A stretch of 64,000 nt of DNA from the NCBI GenBank assembly GCA_947490615.1, contig CANLHK010000003.1:62001-126000 (forward strand), given 5' to 3'. The notes beneath the pieces are model-generated. The model was not told where the DNA came from, did not search any database, and was given only the letters and a program-made list of their open reading frames with translations. Position 1 is the stretch's first letter. Every line of letters starts with the position of its first letter. Below, piece by piece: positions 51,795 to 61,144 of the stretch. Source of the DNA: Planctomycetaceae bacterium. Its GTDB lineage: Bacteria > Planctomycetota > Phycisphaerae > Phycisphaerales > SM1A02. The translations under genes were made by a program, and so were the position numbers.

Positions 51795-52340
51795 ATGCGC
51801 GATGCGCCAGTTTCCCTGCAGAGTGAGCGACTTCTGTTGCGCCCGCACCAAGAGCGCGATCTTCCAGCCATGATTGCTGGACTTGGAGATCGAGAGGTTG
51901 CGCGGCGATTGCGGAGTGTTCCGCATCCCTACGCCGAGTCCGATGCGCGATGGTGGATCGAGCACGCGCGGGACCAATGCGCTGCAGGATTGATGCACGA
52001 TCTTCTGCTCGAGCGCCTCAGTGATGGCCGCGTGATCGGTGGGATTGGCCTCGTGGTCGCCGAGAATCCTGTTCTGGCAACCTGCGGATATTGGATTGCC
52101 CGCGACCAGTGGGGAAACGGCTACGCCCGTGAAGCGCTGGCGCGGCTGGTGCGCTTCGCGTTCTTTGAGATCTCGCCGCCGTTTGCGCGGCTCGAGGCGT
52201 GCGTGCATGTCGGCAACGAGGCCTCGCGCCGCGTGCTGGAGTCCTGTGGATTCCTCGACATCGGCATGGAGGAGTGTCCGTGCGCTGCGACGGGCGGTGT
52301 CGAAGCCGCGCACCTCTACGCGCTTCGCGTCGAGGGCTGA
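51795..52340 (+). CDS. GNAT N-acetyltransferase (RimJ/RimL-like)
   Basis: 181 residues with the RimJ/RimL start (LQSERLLLRPHQERDLPAMI), the acetyl-CoA loop region GYWIARDQWGNGYAREALAR and the conserved C-terminal block ACVHVGNEASRRVLESCGF. It probably acetylates a protein N-terminus or a small amine. It converges with pepF, 21 bp between the stops. Confidence 0.88.
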   Translation: MRDAPVSLQSERLLLRPHQERDLPAMIAGLGDREVARRLRSVPHPYAESDARWWIEHARDQCAAGLMHDLLLERLSDGRVIGGIGLVVAENPVLATCGYWIARDQWGNGYAREALARLVRFAFFEISPPFARLEACVHVGNEASRRVLESCGFLDIGMEECPCAATGGVEAAHLYALRVEG

Positions 52341-52361
52341 GCAACATCGTCTGAGTTCGCG

Positions 52362-54059
52362 TCAGCAGCCCACGAGTTCGCGGTCGACTTCGCGTGCGAG
52401 TTCGCTCATCAAGTCGTGCGTGAGTTCGAGACGGAGTCCCGCACTGGCGAACAACTCTGGAAGCGGACGCGAGCCGCCGAGGGTGAGACCCTTGCGGTAA
52501 TTCTCCAACGCGCGCGGGCGATCGCGGCGTGACTGCATCCACATCTGAATCGCGCCTGTCTCAGCGATGCCGTACTCGATGTAGTAGAACGGCATGCCAA
52601 AGAGGTGCAGCTGCCGTTGCCACGCGGTATCCCGCGCGTCCTCGCAACCCGCCCAGGAGATGTCGTTGCCGAATCGGCTGCAGATATCGCGCCAGGCGTT
52701 GGTGCGCGCCGCGCGAGTGTGCCCTGGATTGGTGTAGACCCAGTGCTGGAACGCGTCAATCGTCGCGATCCAAGTCATGATCGTGGGAAAGCGCTCGAGT
52801 CGCTCGCGCAAGGCGCGCTTGCAGTCGTCGGCCGAGTAGAACTCGTGGTGGTAGGGGAGCGTCAAGAGCTCCATCGACATCGACGCGACTTCCGCGAATT
52901 CGGTGGGAGCGTTGCGGTAGTCGACGAGTGGATCGTCCTTGGAAAGGATCGAGTGGAAGGCGTGTCCCGCCTCGTGCACCATGGTCACGAGGTCGCGGTG
53001 CATGCCTGCGGCGTTCATGAAGATGAATGGCGTGCGCGTGTATTGCCGCTGGTATTGGTAGCCGCCGGGCGCCTTGCCTGGTCGCGATTCAAGGTCGAGG
53101 CAGTCACCGTGGCGCAGGGTGTCGAACATCTCGCCGAGGCCGCCGCCCATCTCGTGGAACATGCGGGAGCAACCGTTGACGAGTTGTTCCGCGGTGTCAA
53201 AGGGGCGCAGCGGCTGTCGGCCGAAGACATCGACGGCCAGATCCCACGGACGCAGCGGCGACGCGCCAAGTTGCTTTCCGCGTTCGCTGTCGAGGCGACG
53301 CTGGATCGGAACGAGATGCTCCTCGATCGCCGCGTGCATGGTCATGCAATCTTGTGGTGTGTAATCGAATCGCTTGAACCGCCGATGCTGGAAATCGCGG
53401 AAGTTCGGGAAGCCCGCGTTGATCGCCATCTGGTGACGCAGGGCGATCATCCGATCGTAGATCTCATCGATGGTGTCGCGATCCTGCAGGCGACGGGTGC
53501 TGGTGGCAGTCCAGGCGCGCTCGCGGACGCCGCGGTCTCCTTCTTCGAGAAATCGAGCCATCTGCGGCATCGTGCGGGTGGCTCCGTCGAAGTCGACGGA
53601 CATGCGGCCGATGGTCTGGTTGTACTTCTGATCGAGCTCGGCAAGCTCGGTTTCGAGCGGGATGTTTGCCTCACGGAACAGCTCGATGTCGACACGCAGC
53701 GCGCGCAGGAGCACTTCATAGCGCGCCTTGGGAAGCGCGTTGGCGAAGGGGCTCGAAGTGATCTTGCGATCAAGCGCGCTGGCGATGGGCTTGAGATGCG
53801 GATCGACCTCGCGCACGAATCCGAGGTAGGCGGCTTCAGCAACCTTGTCTTCGGTGTTGCGCGTCGTGGCGATGTAGAGGTTTGCAGTGCACTCGCTCAC
53901 CACCGAGTCGAGGTCGCTGCGGTCGAGGATCAATTGCTCGAGCGCGTTCGCGTCGGCGATCGGTCGATCGAGGAGCTCCTTGAAATGCGGCTCGAGCGCG
54001 GCAAAGTTCGTGGCATCGAGACCAGACGGGGCGTAGTTTCGTGGTGCAGCCATAGCCAT
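52362..54059 (-). CDS. M3-family oligoendopeptidase (PepF-like)
   Basis: Zinc metallopeptidase of 565 residues cleaving short peptides in the cytoplasm. The HExxH motif is in VTMVHEAGHAFHSIL, with the third ligand Glu in TEFAEVASMSMELL. The C-terminus has FYYIEYGIAETGAIQMWMQS, matching the M3 family. The open frame runs 280 codons further upstream, but only as antisense to ispE. Two ATGs (54059 and 54053) follow a TATGCT -10-like hexamer, so either may be used. Confidence 0.92.
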   Translation of the reverse strand: MAMAAPRNYAPSGLDATNFAALEPHFKELLDRPIADANALEQLILDRSDLDSVVSECTANLYIATTRNTEDKVAEAAYLGFVREVDPHLKPIASALDRKITSSPFANALPKARYEVLLRALRVDIELFREANIPLETELAELDQKYNQTIGRMSVDFDGATRTMPQMARFLEEGDRGVRERAWTATSTRRLQDRDTIDEIYDRMIALRHQMAINAGFPNFRDFQHRRFKRFDYTPQDCMTMHAAIEEHLVPIQRRLDSERGKQLGASPLRPWDLAVDVFGRQPLRPFDTAEQLVNGCSRMFHEMGGGLGEMFDTLRHGDCLDLESRPGKAPGGYQYQRQYTRTPFIFMNAAGMHRDLVTMVHEAGHAFHSILSKDDPLVDYRNAPTEFAEVASMSMELLTLPYHHEFYSADDCKRALRERLERFPTIMTWIATIDAFQHWVYTNPGHTRAARTNAWRDICSRFGNDISWAGCEDARDTAWQRQLHLFGMPFYYIEYGIAETGAIQMWMQSRRDRPRALENYRKGLTLGGSRPLPELFASAGLRLELTHDLMSELAREVDRELVGC

Positions 54060-54112
54060 TGGAGCATACCGAAAGTCGCTCTCAAGGCGGCCAGCGTGCA
54101 ACTCGTTGGCGA

Positions 54113-54118
54113 TACGCT
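54113..54118 (+). promoter_or_regulatory. Predicted -10 of ispE (leaderless)
   Basis: TACGCT with 7 nt to the ATG at 54126. Confidence 0.55.
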
Positions 54119-54125
54119 GCGCGTC

Positions 54126-55127
54126 ATGTCCTCCGTGGTCCGTGCCTTTGCGCCTTCGAAAGTGAATCTTGCGCTCTCGGTCGGTGCTCCCGACGCTGCG
54201 GGGATGCACCCCATCGCCTCGTGGATGGTTACCACGCGCTTTGGCGACGACCTCACCGTCAAACGCCTCGTCGCGAGTACGCCCTCGCGCTACGCCATCG
54301 AATGGCATCCTGACGCGCTGCAGCGGTCGGACATCAACTGGCGCGTGCCTGATGACCTCGCGGTCCGTGCGCATCGGGCACTCGAAGCGCGGTTGCAACG
54401 AGAGCTTCCGGTGCAGGTGCGGTTGCAGAAACGCACGCCCGTCGGTGGTGGACTCGGCGGCGGATCGTCCGATGCGGCAGCGATGTTGCGCGCGCTCAAT
54501 GCCCTGTTTGATTTGCGGTTGCGCCTCGGGTTTCTCGAGCATCTCGCGCAAGACCTTGGCAGTGATGTGCCGTATCTCGTGCAGGGCGGAAGCGCGCTCG
54601 TCGAAGGCCTTGGCGAACAACTCGAACGGTTGCACGACCAACGCGTGCACCTCGTCTTGGTCTTTCCGCATTTTGCGTGTGCGACGGGCGCTGTCTATCG
54701 GGCGCTCGATGCGTTGCGCGGATCGTCGGGGCATGGCACGCGCGTCGAATCGGCGCGCGTGCGTGAGCTCGCGGTAGGCGAACACCGTCTGCACGCCGAC
54801 GCACCGTTCAACGATCTCGCCGATGCGGCGTGCGTGGTCGCGCCGCAACTCGCGGTGTTGCGTGGGCAACTCGCGGAACTTGCGGGTCAAACCGTGCATG
54901 TCAGCGGATCAGGCTCGACGCTCTTCTGCGTCTGCGACAGCGCGATTCACGCCGACACGCTCGCAGAGACGATCACGCGCCGACTTGGAATTCCCGCGCA
55001 GTCGACCGTGACTGCGCCGCCTCCACTTGAGGAAATCGACGGAGAACCGTGGACGCCGCCCGTGATGGCGAGCCTCGAAGATGATGAGGAAGACGGCGAC
55101 GAAGACGGCGACGAAGACGAGTTGTAG
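54126..55127 (+). CDS. ispE: 4-diphosphocytidyl-2-C-methyl-D-erythritol kinase
   Basis: A GHMP kinase of the MEP isoprenoid pathway. 333 residues with the start AFAPSKVNLALSVG, the ATP loop PVGGGLGGGSSDAAAMLRAL, the Asp of LGSDVPYLVQGGSALVEG, and the C-terminal VHVSGSGSTLF. The last 15 residues are acidic (EDDE-EDGD-EDGD-EDEL), encoded by 12-bp repeats and absent from typical IspE. The start is fixed by the family N-terminus and the leaderless -10. Confidence 0.93.
   Translation: MSSVVRAFAPSKVNLALSVGAPDAAGMHPIASWMVTTRFGDDLTVKRLVASTPSRYAIEWHPDALQRSDINWRVPDDLAVRAHRALEARLQRELPVQVRLQKRTPVGGGLGGGSSDAAAMLRALNALFDLRLRLGFLEHLAQDLGSDVPYLVQGGSALVEGLGEQLERLHDQRVHLVLVFPHFACATGAVYRALDALRGSSGHGTRVESARVRELAVGEHRLHADAPFNDLADAACVVAPQLAVLRGQLAELAGQTVHVSGSGSTLFCVCDSAIHADTLAETITRRLGIPAQSTVTAPPPLEEIDGEPWTPPVMASLEDDEEDGDEDGDEDEL
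55077..55121 (+). repeat. 12-bp tandem repeats in the ispE tail
   Basis: GAAGAY-led 12-bp units repeated 3.75 times, units two and three identical (GAAGACGGCGAC). In frame, directly before the stop. Confidence 0.88.
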
Positions 55128-55160
55128 ACTTCGCGGCGTGACTCCCGCACCGTGGCGTCG

Positions 55161-55166
55161 TAGACT
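55161..55166 (+). promoter_or_regulatory. Predicted -10 of nadA (leaderless)
   Basis: TAGACT with 6 nt to the ATG at 55173. Confidence 0.5.
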
Positions 55167-55172
55167 GCGCGA

Positions 55173-56375
55173 ATGCTCTGGCAGCCCTCACTTCCCGAAC
55201 GCTATCTGAGAATGTCCGAGCAAGAGCTCGGGACAGTCATCTCAGAGCGCAGACAGGAACTTGGTTCGAAGCTGCTGATCCTTGGACATCACTACCAGAG
55301 CGACGAGGTCATTCGCCACGCCGATCTCATCGGTGACAGTCTGAAGCTCTCGCAGATGGCCGCCGTCGAAGCCGCGCAACGCGGAGCGAAGTACATCGTC
55401 TTTTGCGGTGTGCATTTCATGGCCGAGACCGCCGACATCGTCACCGCCGACGAGGTTGAGGTCATCCTTCCCGATCTTTCTGCGGGTTGCTCCATGGCGG
55501 ACATGGCGACCTACGACGACACCGTCGATGCGTGGGAGGCGATCCACACCGCGATCGCGGGCACGAAAGAACGCGTGGTGCCGATCACCTATGTGAACTC
55601 GAGCGCGGCCGTGAAGGCCTTCGTGGGTTCGCATGGCGGCGCGTGTTGCACGAGTTCCAACGCGTCGCGCGTTTTCGAGTGGGCGATGCGCGGAGGCGAT
55701 CAACCGCTTGCGCGCGGCGAGACGGTCAAGATCCTCTTCCTTCCGGACCAGCATCTAGGCCGCAACACCGCCAAGTTGCATGGACTCGTGACCGAAGTCG
55801 ATGCCACGGCAAAAGATTCTGCGGTTGCCGAAACCGCGCTGTGGAATCCGAGGCTCGCCAACGGCGGCCTCACGCGCGCCGCGATCCGGCAAGCGCGGGT
55901 GCTTCTCTGGGCGGGACATTGCAGCGTGCACAAGCTGTTTCGCCCTGAGCATGTCGCCGAGGCGCGTCGGGAACGACGCACGGTGATCGTTCATCCCGAG
56001 TGCGCACAGGAAGTCGTGGACCTCGCGGACCTCGTGGGCTCCACCGAGTTCATCATCGACACGCTGACTTCTTCCGCGCCAGGCTCTGACTGGGCGATCG
56101 GGACCGAAGTCCATCTGGTCAATCGCATCGCCACGAAGGCGGCGGACCGCGGCGTCAACGCGCGCATTCTCAGCGAGTGCCAGTGTCTTTGCACCACGAT
56201 GCTCCGCATCGATCAGGCACACCTCGCCTGGTGCCTCGACCAACTCGCTGCGGGAAAAGTCGTCAATCGCATCGCCGTGCACCCTGAGGCCAAGCGCCAC
56301 GCGCGACTCGCCATTGAGCGAATGCTGCGGTTGGTGCCGAGCCGTGTCGGCGCCGTGGCGCTCGCGCTCGATTGA
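55173..56375 (+). CDS. nadA: Quinolinate synthase
   Basis: A [4Fe-4S] enzyme making quinolinate from iminoaspartate and DHAP for NAD. At 400 residues it is a long-form NadA. The cluster Cys are in DLSAGCSMADM, HPECAQEVVD and the SECQCLCTTM region, where one of the three Cys binds the cluster. LILGHHYQSDEVI and FLPDQHLGRNTA are also typical. nadB and nadC are not in the window. Confidence 0.96.
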   Translation: MLWQPSLPERYLRMSEQELGTVISERRQELGSKLLILGHHYQSDEVIRHADLIGDSLKLSQMAAVEAAQRGAKYIVFCGVHFMAETADIVTADEVEVILPDLSAGCSMADMATYDDTVDAWEAIHTAIAGTKERVVPITYVNSSAAVKAFVGSHGGACCTSSNASRVFEWAMRGGDQPLARGETVKILFLPDQHLGRNTAKLHGLVTEVDATAKDSAVAETALWNPRLANGGLTRAAIRQARVLLWAGHCSVHKLFRPEHVAEARRERRTVIVHPECAQEVVDLADLVGSTEFIIDTLTSSAPGSDWAIGTEVHLVNRIATKAADRGVNARILSECQCLCTTMLRIDQAHLAWCLDQLAAGKVVNRIAVHPEAKRHARLAIERMLRLVPSRVGAVALALD

Positions 56376-56482
56376 GGTTTGAGCACGCCGCCGCCGCAAC
56401 CTGATTCCGTGTGAGTGCTACCGTCTCGCCCGCACGCGTTTGCTGCGAGGTGCCTCATCGGCACGAAGGTTGAGTTCGTTCC

Positions 56483-59400
56483 ATGCGCCGTAAGAAACTC
56501 CTTGTCACACTCGCGTCGGCTCTCGCGGCCATCGTGCTTCTTGTCTGCCTCTTGCCCACACTGCTCTCGGGCTACGCGCGTGGCGTGGTGGTGCGCGAGA
56601 TGGAGGCGCGCGTCGATGGCACCGTCGCACTTGAGAGCCTCACCTTGGGTTGGTTGTCGTCGCAGCGGCTTGAAGGACTCGTGATTGATGGCGGCGCCGA
56701 GCGCGGAAGCGTGGCGGTCAGCGCGGAAGTTTCCGAGGGTCTCTTCGCGTTGCTGCGCGGTGAAGGCGTCACGGTGTCCTTGACGGGCTCGGCGACCACG
56801 GCGTTCGATGCGGAAGGTCGCCTTGGTTTGGCGCGACTCCTGAAGCCCGTGCCCGTCTCTGACGCGCCCGCGGTTGATGAAGCGTCGTCGATCACGAGCG
56901 CAGGGCAAGGTCCGCTCGGCGCACGCACCGTGACTGTGGTGTTGCATGAAGTCGGCATCACCGCGACGGGCCCGAACGGCGCGGCCTATGCGCTGAGCAA
57001 TCTCGAAGGTCAGATCGCGCTCGGTGGCAACACGCTGCGGGTGGCGCTTGATGCCGCGACGAGCGCAGTGGGGCGCGAGGGCGCGCTCTCGATTGATGCC
57101 GATCTTGCTCTCGCCTTCACGCCGACCAACGCTCTCGATCTTGCGCGCAGTGCGGGCACCGTGCTCATCGATGCAAGCAGGATTTCCTGGCCGAGCGCTG
57201 CGGGCGAGATCGCCTGCAGCGCGCTGCGCATCGACGCAGCGAAGGCTGCGGAAGGACCGACGCAAGGCGACCTCGCGGTCAAAGCCGACATCGTTGCGCG
57301 GGTTGCGGGGAGTTCCGAAGCGACCATCAAGGCGGACTTCACGGTGGGCGCGCCCTTTGACGCGGCAGGTCAATTCATTCTCGAGCCCGCGGACATCTCC
57401 GCGTCCATCGAAGCGCGCGGCGTTCCGATGGGCGCGTTGCAGCCGTTGGTCCCTGCGTCGTTGCTCGGCGCAGAAGGTGCGGCGCAGATCGATCTGGTCA
57501 AGGACATCGGTGAAACCGCGGATCTCACCGTGGTCAAGCAGAAGGGCGACCGCGCGCGGATCGCGCTGAACTCTCGTCAAATCCAGTTCACCTTCGATGG
57601 CGCTGTGGCGTCGGATGGTTCGAGCGTCGTTGGCGGAAGCATCACGGCGCGCGCGACGGTTCGCCCCGAGCTTCTCGCAGCGTTGGGTGGTTTGCAGGAA
57701 GCGACGGCGCTCGAAGTCGCAGTGCGCGGCGAGAAGATCGCCTGGCAACGCGCGGGCGACGACGCGGTCCGCTCGTTCAGCGGGGCGTATGAACTCGAGT
57801 TGGTCAAGCCGATCGAGTTTCGCACGGCGTTCGACGAGGTTCGCATTCGCGCGCAGACTTTGAAAGCCTCGCTCTCGAAGGAACTCGGTGAGAAGACGGC
57901 ACACGCCTCGCTTTCGACGACCGCGCACTACGGTGTGGCCGGTGATGCATCTCTCTCGGCTGCAGGCGAGGTGGAGCTCGCGTCCTTCGCGCTCACGAAA
58001 GCCGCGATCGATGCAACGGCGACGCTCGACTCGGGCTTTCTCGAGCGAGTGAGCCACGGCGCCGTGGCGGCGCGCGGAGCAGGCGCGAGTGTGAAACTCA
58101 GCGTGCCCGAATTCGCGTACCTGCCCAGCGACGAGTACCAAGGCCTCCGCGCCGTGCTTGGTCGCGCGCAACTCGAACTCTCAGGCGCGTTGGCCGTCGA
58201 AGGCGCGGGCACGACGGCGGCGGTGAACGATCTGCGCGTCGACCTCGCCATGCCGCGCAACGGTAAGCCAGGATCGCTCGCACTCGGCGCCAAGGTCGAT
58301 GGCGCCGCGCTGCAGGTCACCCAACAGTTTGGGCCGATTCCTGCGGGAGAACTCACACTTCCTGCGTTGGCTCTGGCGGGAACCGTGGCCATCGATGAAC
58401 TCGATCCTTCGTTTCTGGGTCGCCTGATTCCTGCGGCGCAACCGAGCATCGGACTCCTCGGGCATGGCGCCATGTCGCTCTCGCTGCGCAATCGCAGCGA
58501 GCGTTCCACGGTACTGGCAGACTTCGCGCTTGATGCGGTTGCCATCGATGCGTCGGGTTCGCTCTCCTATAAGACGGATGCCCTCGCAGCGTCGAATCTC
58601 GTCATCGACGCGACGCTCACTGCCGAGGCGCTCGCGTCGCTTGACTTTGGACCCGACACTGAGCTCGAGCCTGGAACGAAGATCTCTCTGCGCGCGCCGA
58701 TGTTCGCACTCGCGCTTCAGGGTGAGACAGTCGGAAGCGACGGGCAGCGCGTCGCTGGAGTTTGGCGGCCCTCGGGTGATCTGGCGATGCGTGCTGTGGT
58801 CGAAGGGCTGCGCGTGCGACGCGCTCCTGGAATCGTGGCGCCGCTTGGTCTGGCGAAACTCGATGCCTCGATCGGCTACGCCTTCAGCGAAGAGCGTGCG
58901 ACGATGAACGGCAACGCCACACTCGGTGGTGGCGGAAGCGCAGGAGATCTCGCGTTTGGTCTGGCCTGGAAGAAGCCCACTGCGGCATCGCTCTTCAGCG
59001 GTGTCGAAGGAACGCTCGCGCTGACGAACTTCGATCTTGCGCGGTTTGAACCGAGTTTTGGACTCACCGTCGGGACCTACTCGGGCATCCTCGGCGGACT
59101 TGGTGCGCTGCGCCTTGAATTCAACGAGCGCGAAGTTCCCAACGGCACCGTCACCTTGGAGTTCCCCAAGACGCGCGGCTCGCTGGCTTTGCGCGCGCCG
59201 CAACTTGAGGCAACCCGCGTGGCGCAACTCAAGGGCGCGCTGCGTTGCGAGATCGCTCCTGCGGTGCTTGCCAAACTCGCGGGTCTTGCCGACGACCCGA
59301 GCCGTCGGGTGCTCGAGGCCGCGAGCGTACAACTCGACATTGCCAACGCGTCGGTTCCGCTGAACGCCGAGATGAAGCCGCAACTGGCCGATGGCATGAT

Positions 59401-60550
59401 CGACGCCACGGGCACGCTGACACCCATTTCCATCGAGATCGTCGGTGCTGCTGGCGCGCGCACCGTACTCTCGACGGGCGCACTGGCGCTCACGCTGCGC
59501 ACCGCGAAGTTGTCCGACGATCTCGCGCTGCGCGTCACGGGCTCCGAGGCAACGGGCGCCAATGCGGCGCTTGAGGTCGACCTCCATGTGAAGGGCGCCG
59601 TGGCCGCCAAGCCCACGGTCGATGCGACGATCCGCGCGACGCGCTTTCCCGCGGCAACGCTGGATGCGCTGTTGAGCAGCAACGGCGCGGTCGGTCGCTC
59701 TCTCGGTGACGCGCTCGATGCGCAGATCACGGCGCGCGGACTCTCTTCCGATGGCGGCACACTCGCGATCAAGCTCAGCAGTGCGTTTGCGTCGCTTGAT
59801 GCGCCCGCGCTGACGGTGATCGATGGCGCCATCGTCGTCACCACGGAGGCGCCCGCCACCGCGACCTTCCTGATGTCGCCGTCGGTGCGCGAACAACTGC
59901 TGGCGTCGATCAATCCAGTCTTCAGCGATGTCTCGACGGGCGCGCCCGCGAAGTTTGCGCTCGCATCGCTCTCGTGGCCACTCGATGGTGATCGCCGCAA
60001 GTTCAACGCTTCGTTCACGCTCGAGACTGGTGAGGTCAAGCTCGTGAACTCGGGTGTGCTGACGGGACTCCTCACACTCGTCAACGCGGGCCGCTCGGAC
60101 GGCTTCGAGGCCTACCTCGATCCGTTGCGAGGCACGGTGAAGGCGGGGCGCCTCACCTACAGCGACTTCTTGCTGCGCGCGGGAAAGACTGCGCAGGGCT
60201 CTTGGCGCAACTCGCTGGTCTTCGCGGGTGATATCGATCTTGCCTCGACCCCGATGCGCGCCATCGCGATCACGACTTCGCTGCCGCTCTCGGATGCTGC
60301 AAACTGGTCGAAGGACGCGCGCGGAGTCGTTGACGCGCTCAACGCGGCGAGTCCAGAACTCGTCAAGAGTCTCACCGTCGGCGTCGAACTCAGTGGTCCG
60401 CTGTTTGATCGCGCGGGAAAGCCCGTGAAGCTCGCGAGCAAGCTCAAATTGCCCGACCTCGGCGAGGTGCTGCGTGAGAATCCTGGTTCGATCCTTGACG
60501 CTGCGGGTGGGATCTTCGACGCGATTCGCAATCGGAAGAAGACGCCGTGA
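56483..60550 (+). CDS. Giant AsmA/TamB-like envelope protein
   Basis: 1355 residues with one N-terminal TM segment (LASALAAIVLLVCLLPTLLS) and then a long all-beta body of repeating strands rich in Ala, Gly, Leu and Asp. The C-terminus (AGKTAQGSWRNSLVFAGDID, then a low-affinity AsmA-like end GVELSGPLFDRAGKPVKL) matches AsmA-like proteins that bridge inner and outer membranes and move lipids. The domain call is by architecture. The leader of about 65 nt has a GTGCC/GGCAC hairpin. It converges on nuoI with 11 bp between the stops. Confidence 0.65.
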   Translation: MRRKKLLVTLASALAAIVLLVCLLPTLLSGYARGVVVREMEARVDGTVALESLTLGWLSSQRLEGLVIDGGAERGSVAVSAEVSEGLFALLRGEGVTVSLTGSATTAFDAEGRLGLARLLKPVPVSDAPAVDEASSITSAGQGPLGARTVTVVLHEVGITATGPNGAAYALSNLEGQIALGGNTLRVALDAATSAVGREGALSIDADLALAFTPTNALDLARSAGTVLIDASRISWPSAAGEIACSALRIDAAKAAEGPTQGDLAVKADIVARVAGSSEATIKADFTVGAPFDAAGQFILEPADISASIEARGVPMGALQPLVPASLLGAEGAAQIDLVKDIGETADLTVVKQKGDRARIALNSRQIQFTFDGAVASDGSSVVGGSITARATVRPELLAALGGLQEATALEVAVRGEKIAWQRAGDDAVRSFSGAYELELVKPIEFRTAFDEVRIRAQTLKASLSKELGEKTAHASLSTTAHYGVAGDASLSAAGEVELASFALTKAAIDATATLDSGFLERVSHGAVAARGAGASVKLSVPEFAYLPSDEYQGLRAVLGRAQLELSGALAVEGAGTTAAVNDLRVDLAMPRNGKPGSLALGAKVDGAALQVTQQFGPIPAGELTLPALALAGTVAIDELDPSFLGRLIPAAQPSIGLLGHGAMSLSLRNRSERSTVLADFALDAVAIDASGSLSYKTDALAASNLVIDATLTAEALASLDFGPDTELEPGTKISLRAPMFALALQGETVGSDGQRVAGVWRPSGDLAMRAVVEGLRVRRAPGIVAPLGLAKLDASIGYAFSEERATMNGNATLGGGGSAGDLAFGLAWKKPTAASLFSGVEGTLALTNFDLARFEPSFGLTVGTYSGILGGLGALRLEFNEREVPNGTVTLEFPKTRGSLALRAPQLEATRVAQLKGALRCEIAPAVLAKLAGLADDPSRRVLEAASVQLDIANASVPLNAEMKPQLADGMIDATGTLTPISIEIVGAAGARTVLSTGALALTLRTAKLSDDLALRVTGSEATGANAALEVDLHVKGAVAAKPTVDATIRATRFPAATLDALLSSNGAVGRSLGDALDAQITARGLSSDGGTLAIKLSSAFASLDAPALTVIDGAIVVTTEAPATATFLMSPSVREQLLASINPVFSDVSTGAPAKFALASLSWPLDGDRRKFNASFTLETGEVKLVNSGVLTGLLTLVNAGRSDGFEAYLDPLRGTVKAGRLTYSDFLLRAGKTAQGSWRNSLVFAGDIDLASTPMRAIAITTSLPLSDAANWSKDARGVVDALNAASPELVKSLTVGVELSGPLFDRAGKPVKLASKLKLPDLGEVLRENPGSILDAAGGIFDAIRNRKKTP

Positions 60551-60561
60551 GGAGTCCCTGA

Positions 60562-61119
60562 TTACATGGGCTTTTCGGCCACAGTCTCATCAAACACCTG
60601 AAGCAGCTTGGTCTTGTCGAAGATCAGCTCCTGGCGTGAGAGGCCAGTGACCTCGTAGTGCGGCGTCAGTTCGATCGCGTCGCAGGGGCAGGCTTCTTCG
60701 CACATCCCGCAGTAGATGCAGCGCAACTCATCGATGTCGAATTGCTTGGGGTACTTCTCGCGATCCGACCACGGCGACTCGTCGGCGACAATGTGGATGC
60801 AGTTGGCGGGGCAGGCGGTCGCGCACATGAAGCAGGCCACGCACTTGACGCGGCCCTCTTCGTCCTTATTGAGTCGGTGAACACCACGGAAGTACTCGCG
60901 GAATTGGCCGCCTTCTTCCACGGGGCGGTCGTCGCGCTTCTGCTCGGGGTACTGCAGCACCCAGATGTTCTTCTTGTTGGTTCCGCCGCGGCCGATGTTC
61001 TCGAAGCAGTGGCGCAGCGTGGTTCCGAGACCCTTGAAGATCGTCGGCAGCAGCAGGCTCTCGCCTCGCGTGAGGCGGGTGGGGGTCACATCGATGACTT
61101 CTTCGTCGCGGATCGCCAT
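60562..61119 (-). CDS. nuoI: NADH-quinone oxidoreductase subunit I
   Basis: The Complex I subunit holding two [4Fe-4S] clusters (N6a and N6b). 185 residues with CVACFMCATACPANCI and CIYCGMCEEACPCDAI, eight cluster Cys in all, and the preceding YPEQKRDDRPVEEGGQFREY region. It stands alone here, away from the other nuo genes. The ATG at 61119 is set by the family start and by a TACCAT -10 9 nt upstream; the open frame to 61227 overlaps the divergent atpI. Confidence 0.95.
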   Translation of the reverse strand: MAIRDEEVIDVTPTRLTRGESLLLPTIFKGLGTTLRHCFENIGRGGTNKKNIWVLQYPEQKRDDRPVEEGGQFREYFRGVHRLNKDEEGRVKCVACFMCATACPANCIHIVADESPWSDREKYPKQFDIDELRCIYCGMCEEACPCDAIELTPHYEVTGLSRQELIFDKTKLLQVFDETVAEKPM

Positions 61120-61128
61120 GGGTGCGAG

Positions 61129-61134
61129 ATGGTA
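61129..61134 (-). promoter_or_regulatory. Predicted -10 of nuoI
   Basis: TACCAT on the minus strand, 9 nt before the nuoI ATG. It overlaps the atpI -10 by two bases. Confidence 0.5.
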
Positions 61135-61138
61135 CGGT
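61133..61138 (+). promoter_or_regulatory. Predicted -10 of the atp operon (leaderless)
   Basis: TACGGT with 6 nt to a GTG at 61145. The GTAC core is shared with the divergent nuoI -10. Confidence 0.5.
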
Positions 61139-61144
61139 GTGCGC

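Noticed and set aside
52605-54125. About 500 open codons in frame upstream of ispE on the plus strand
   Set aside because: They are antisense to pepF, whose M3 motifs are clear, and the translation has no family features. The ispE family start and its -10 are at 54126.
56213-59896. Two very long minus-strand open frames (652 and 571 codons) opposite nadA and the AsmA-like gene
   Set aside because: Arg- and His-rich translations without motifs; typical shadow frames of GC-rich genes on the other strand.
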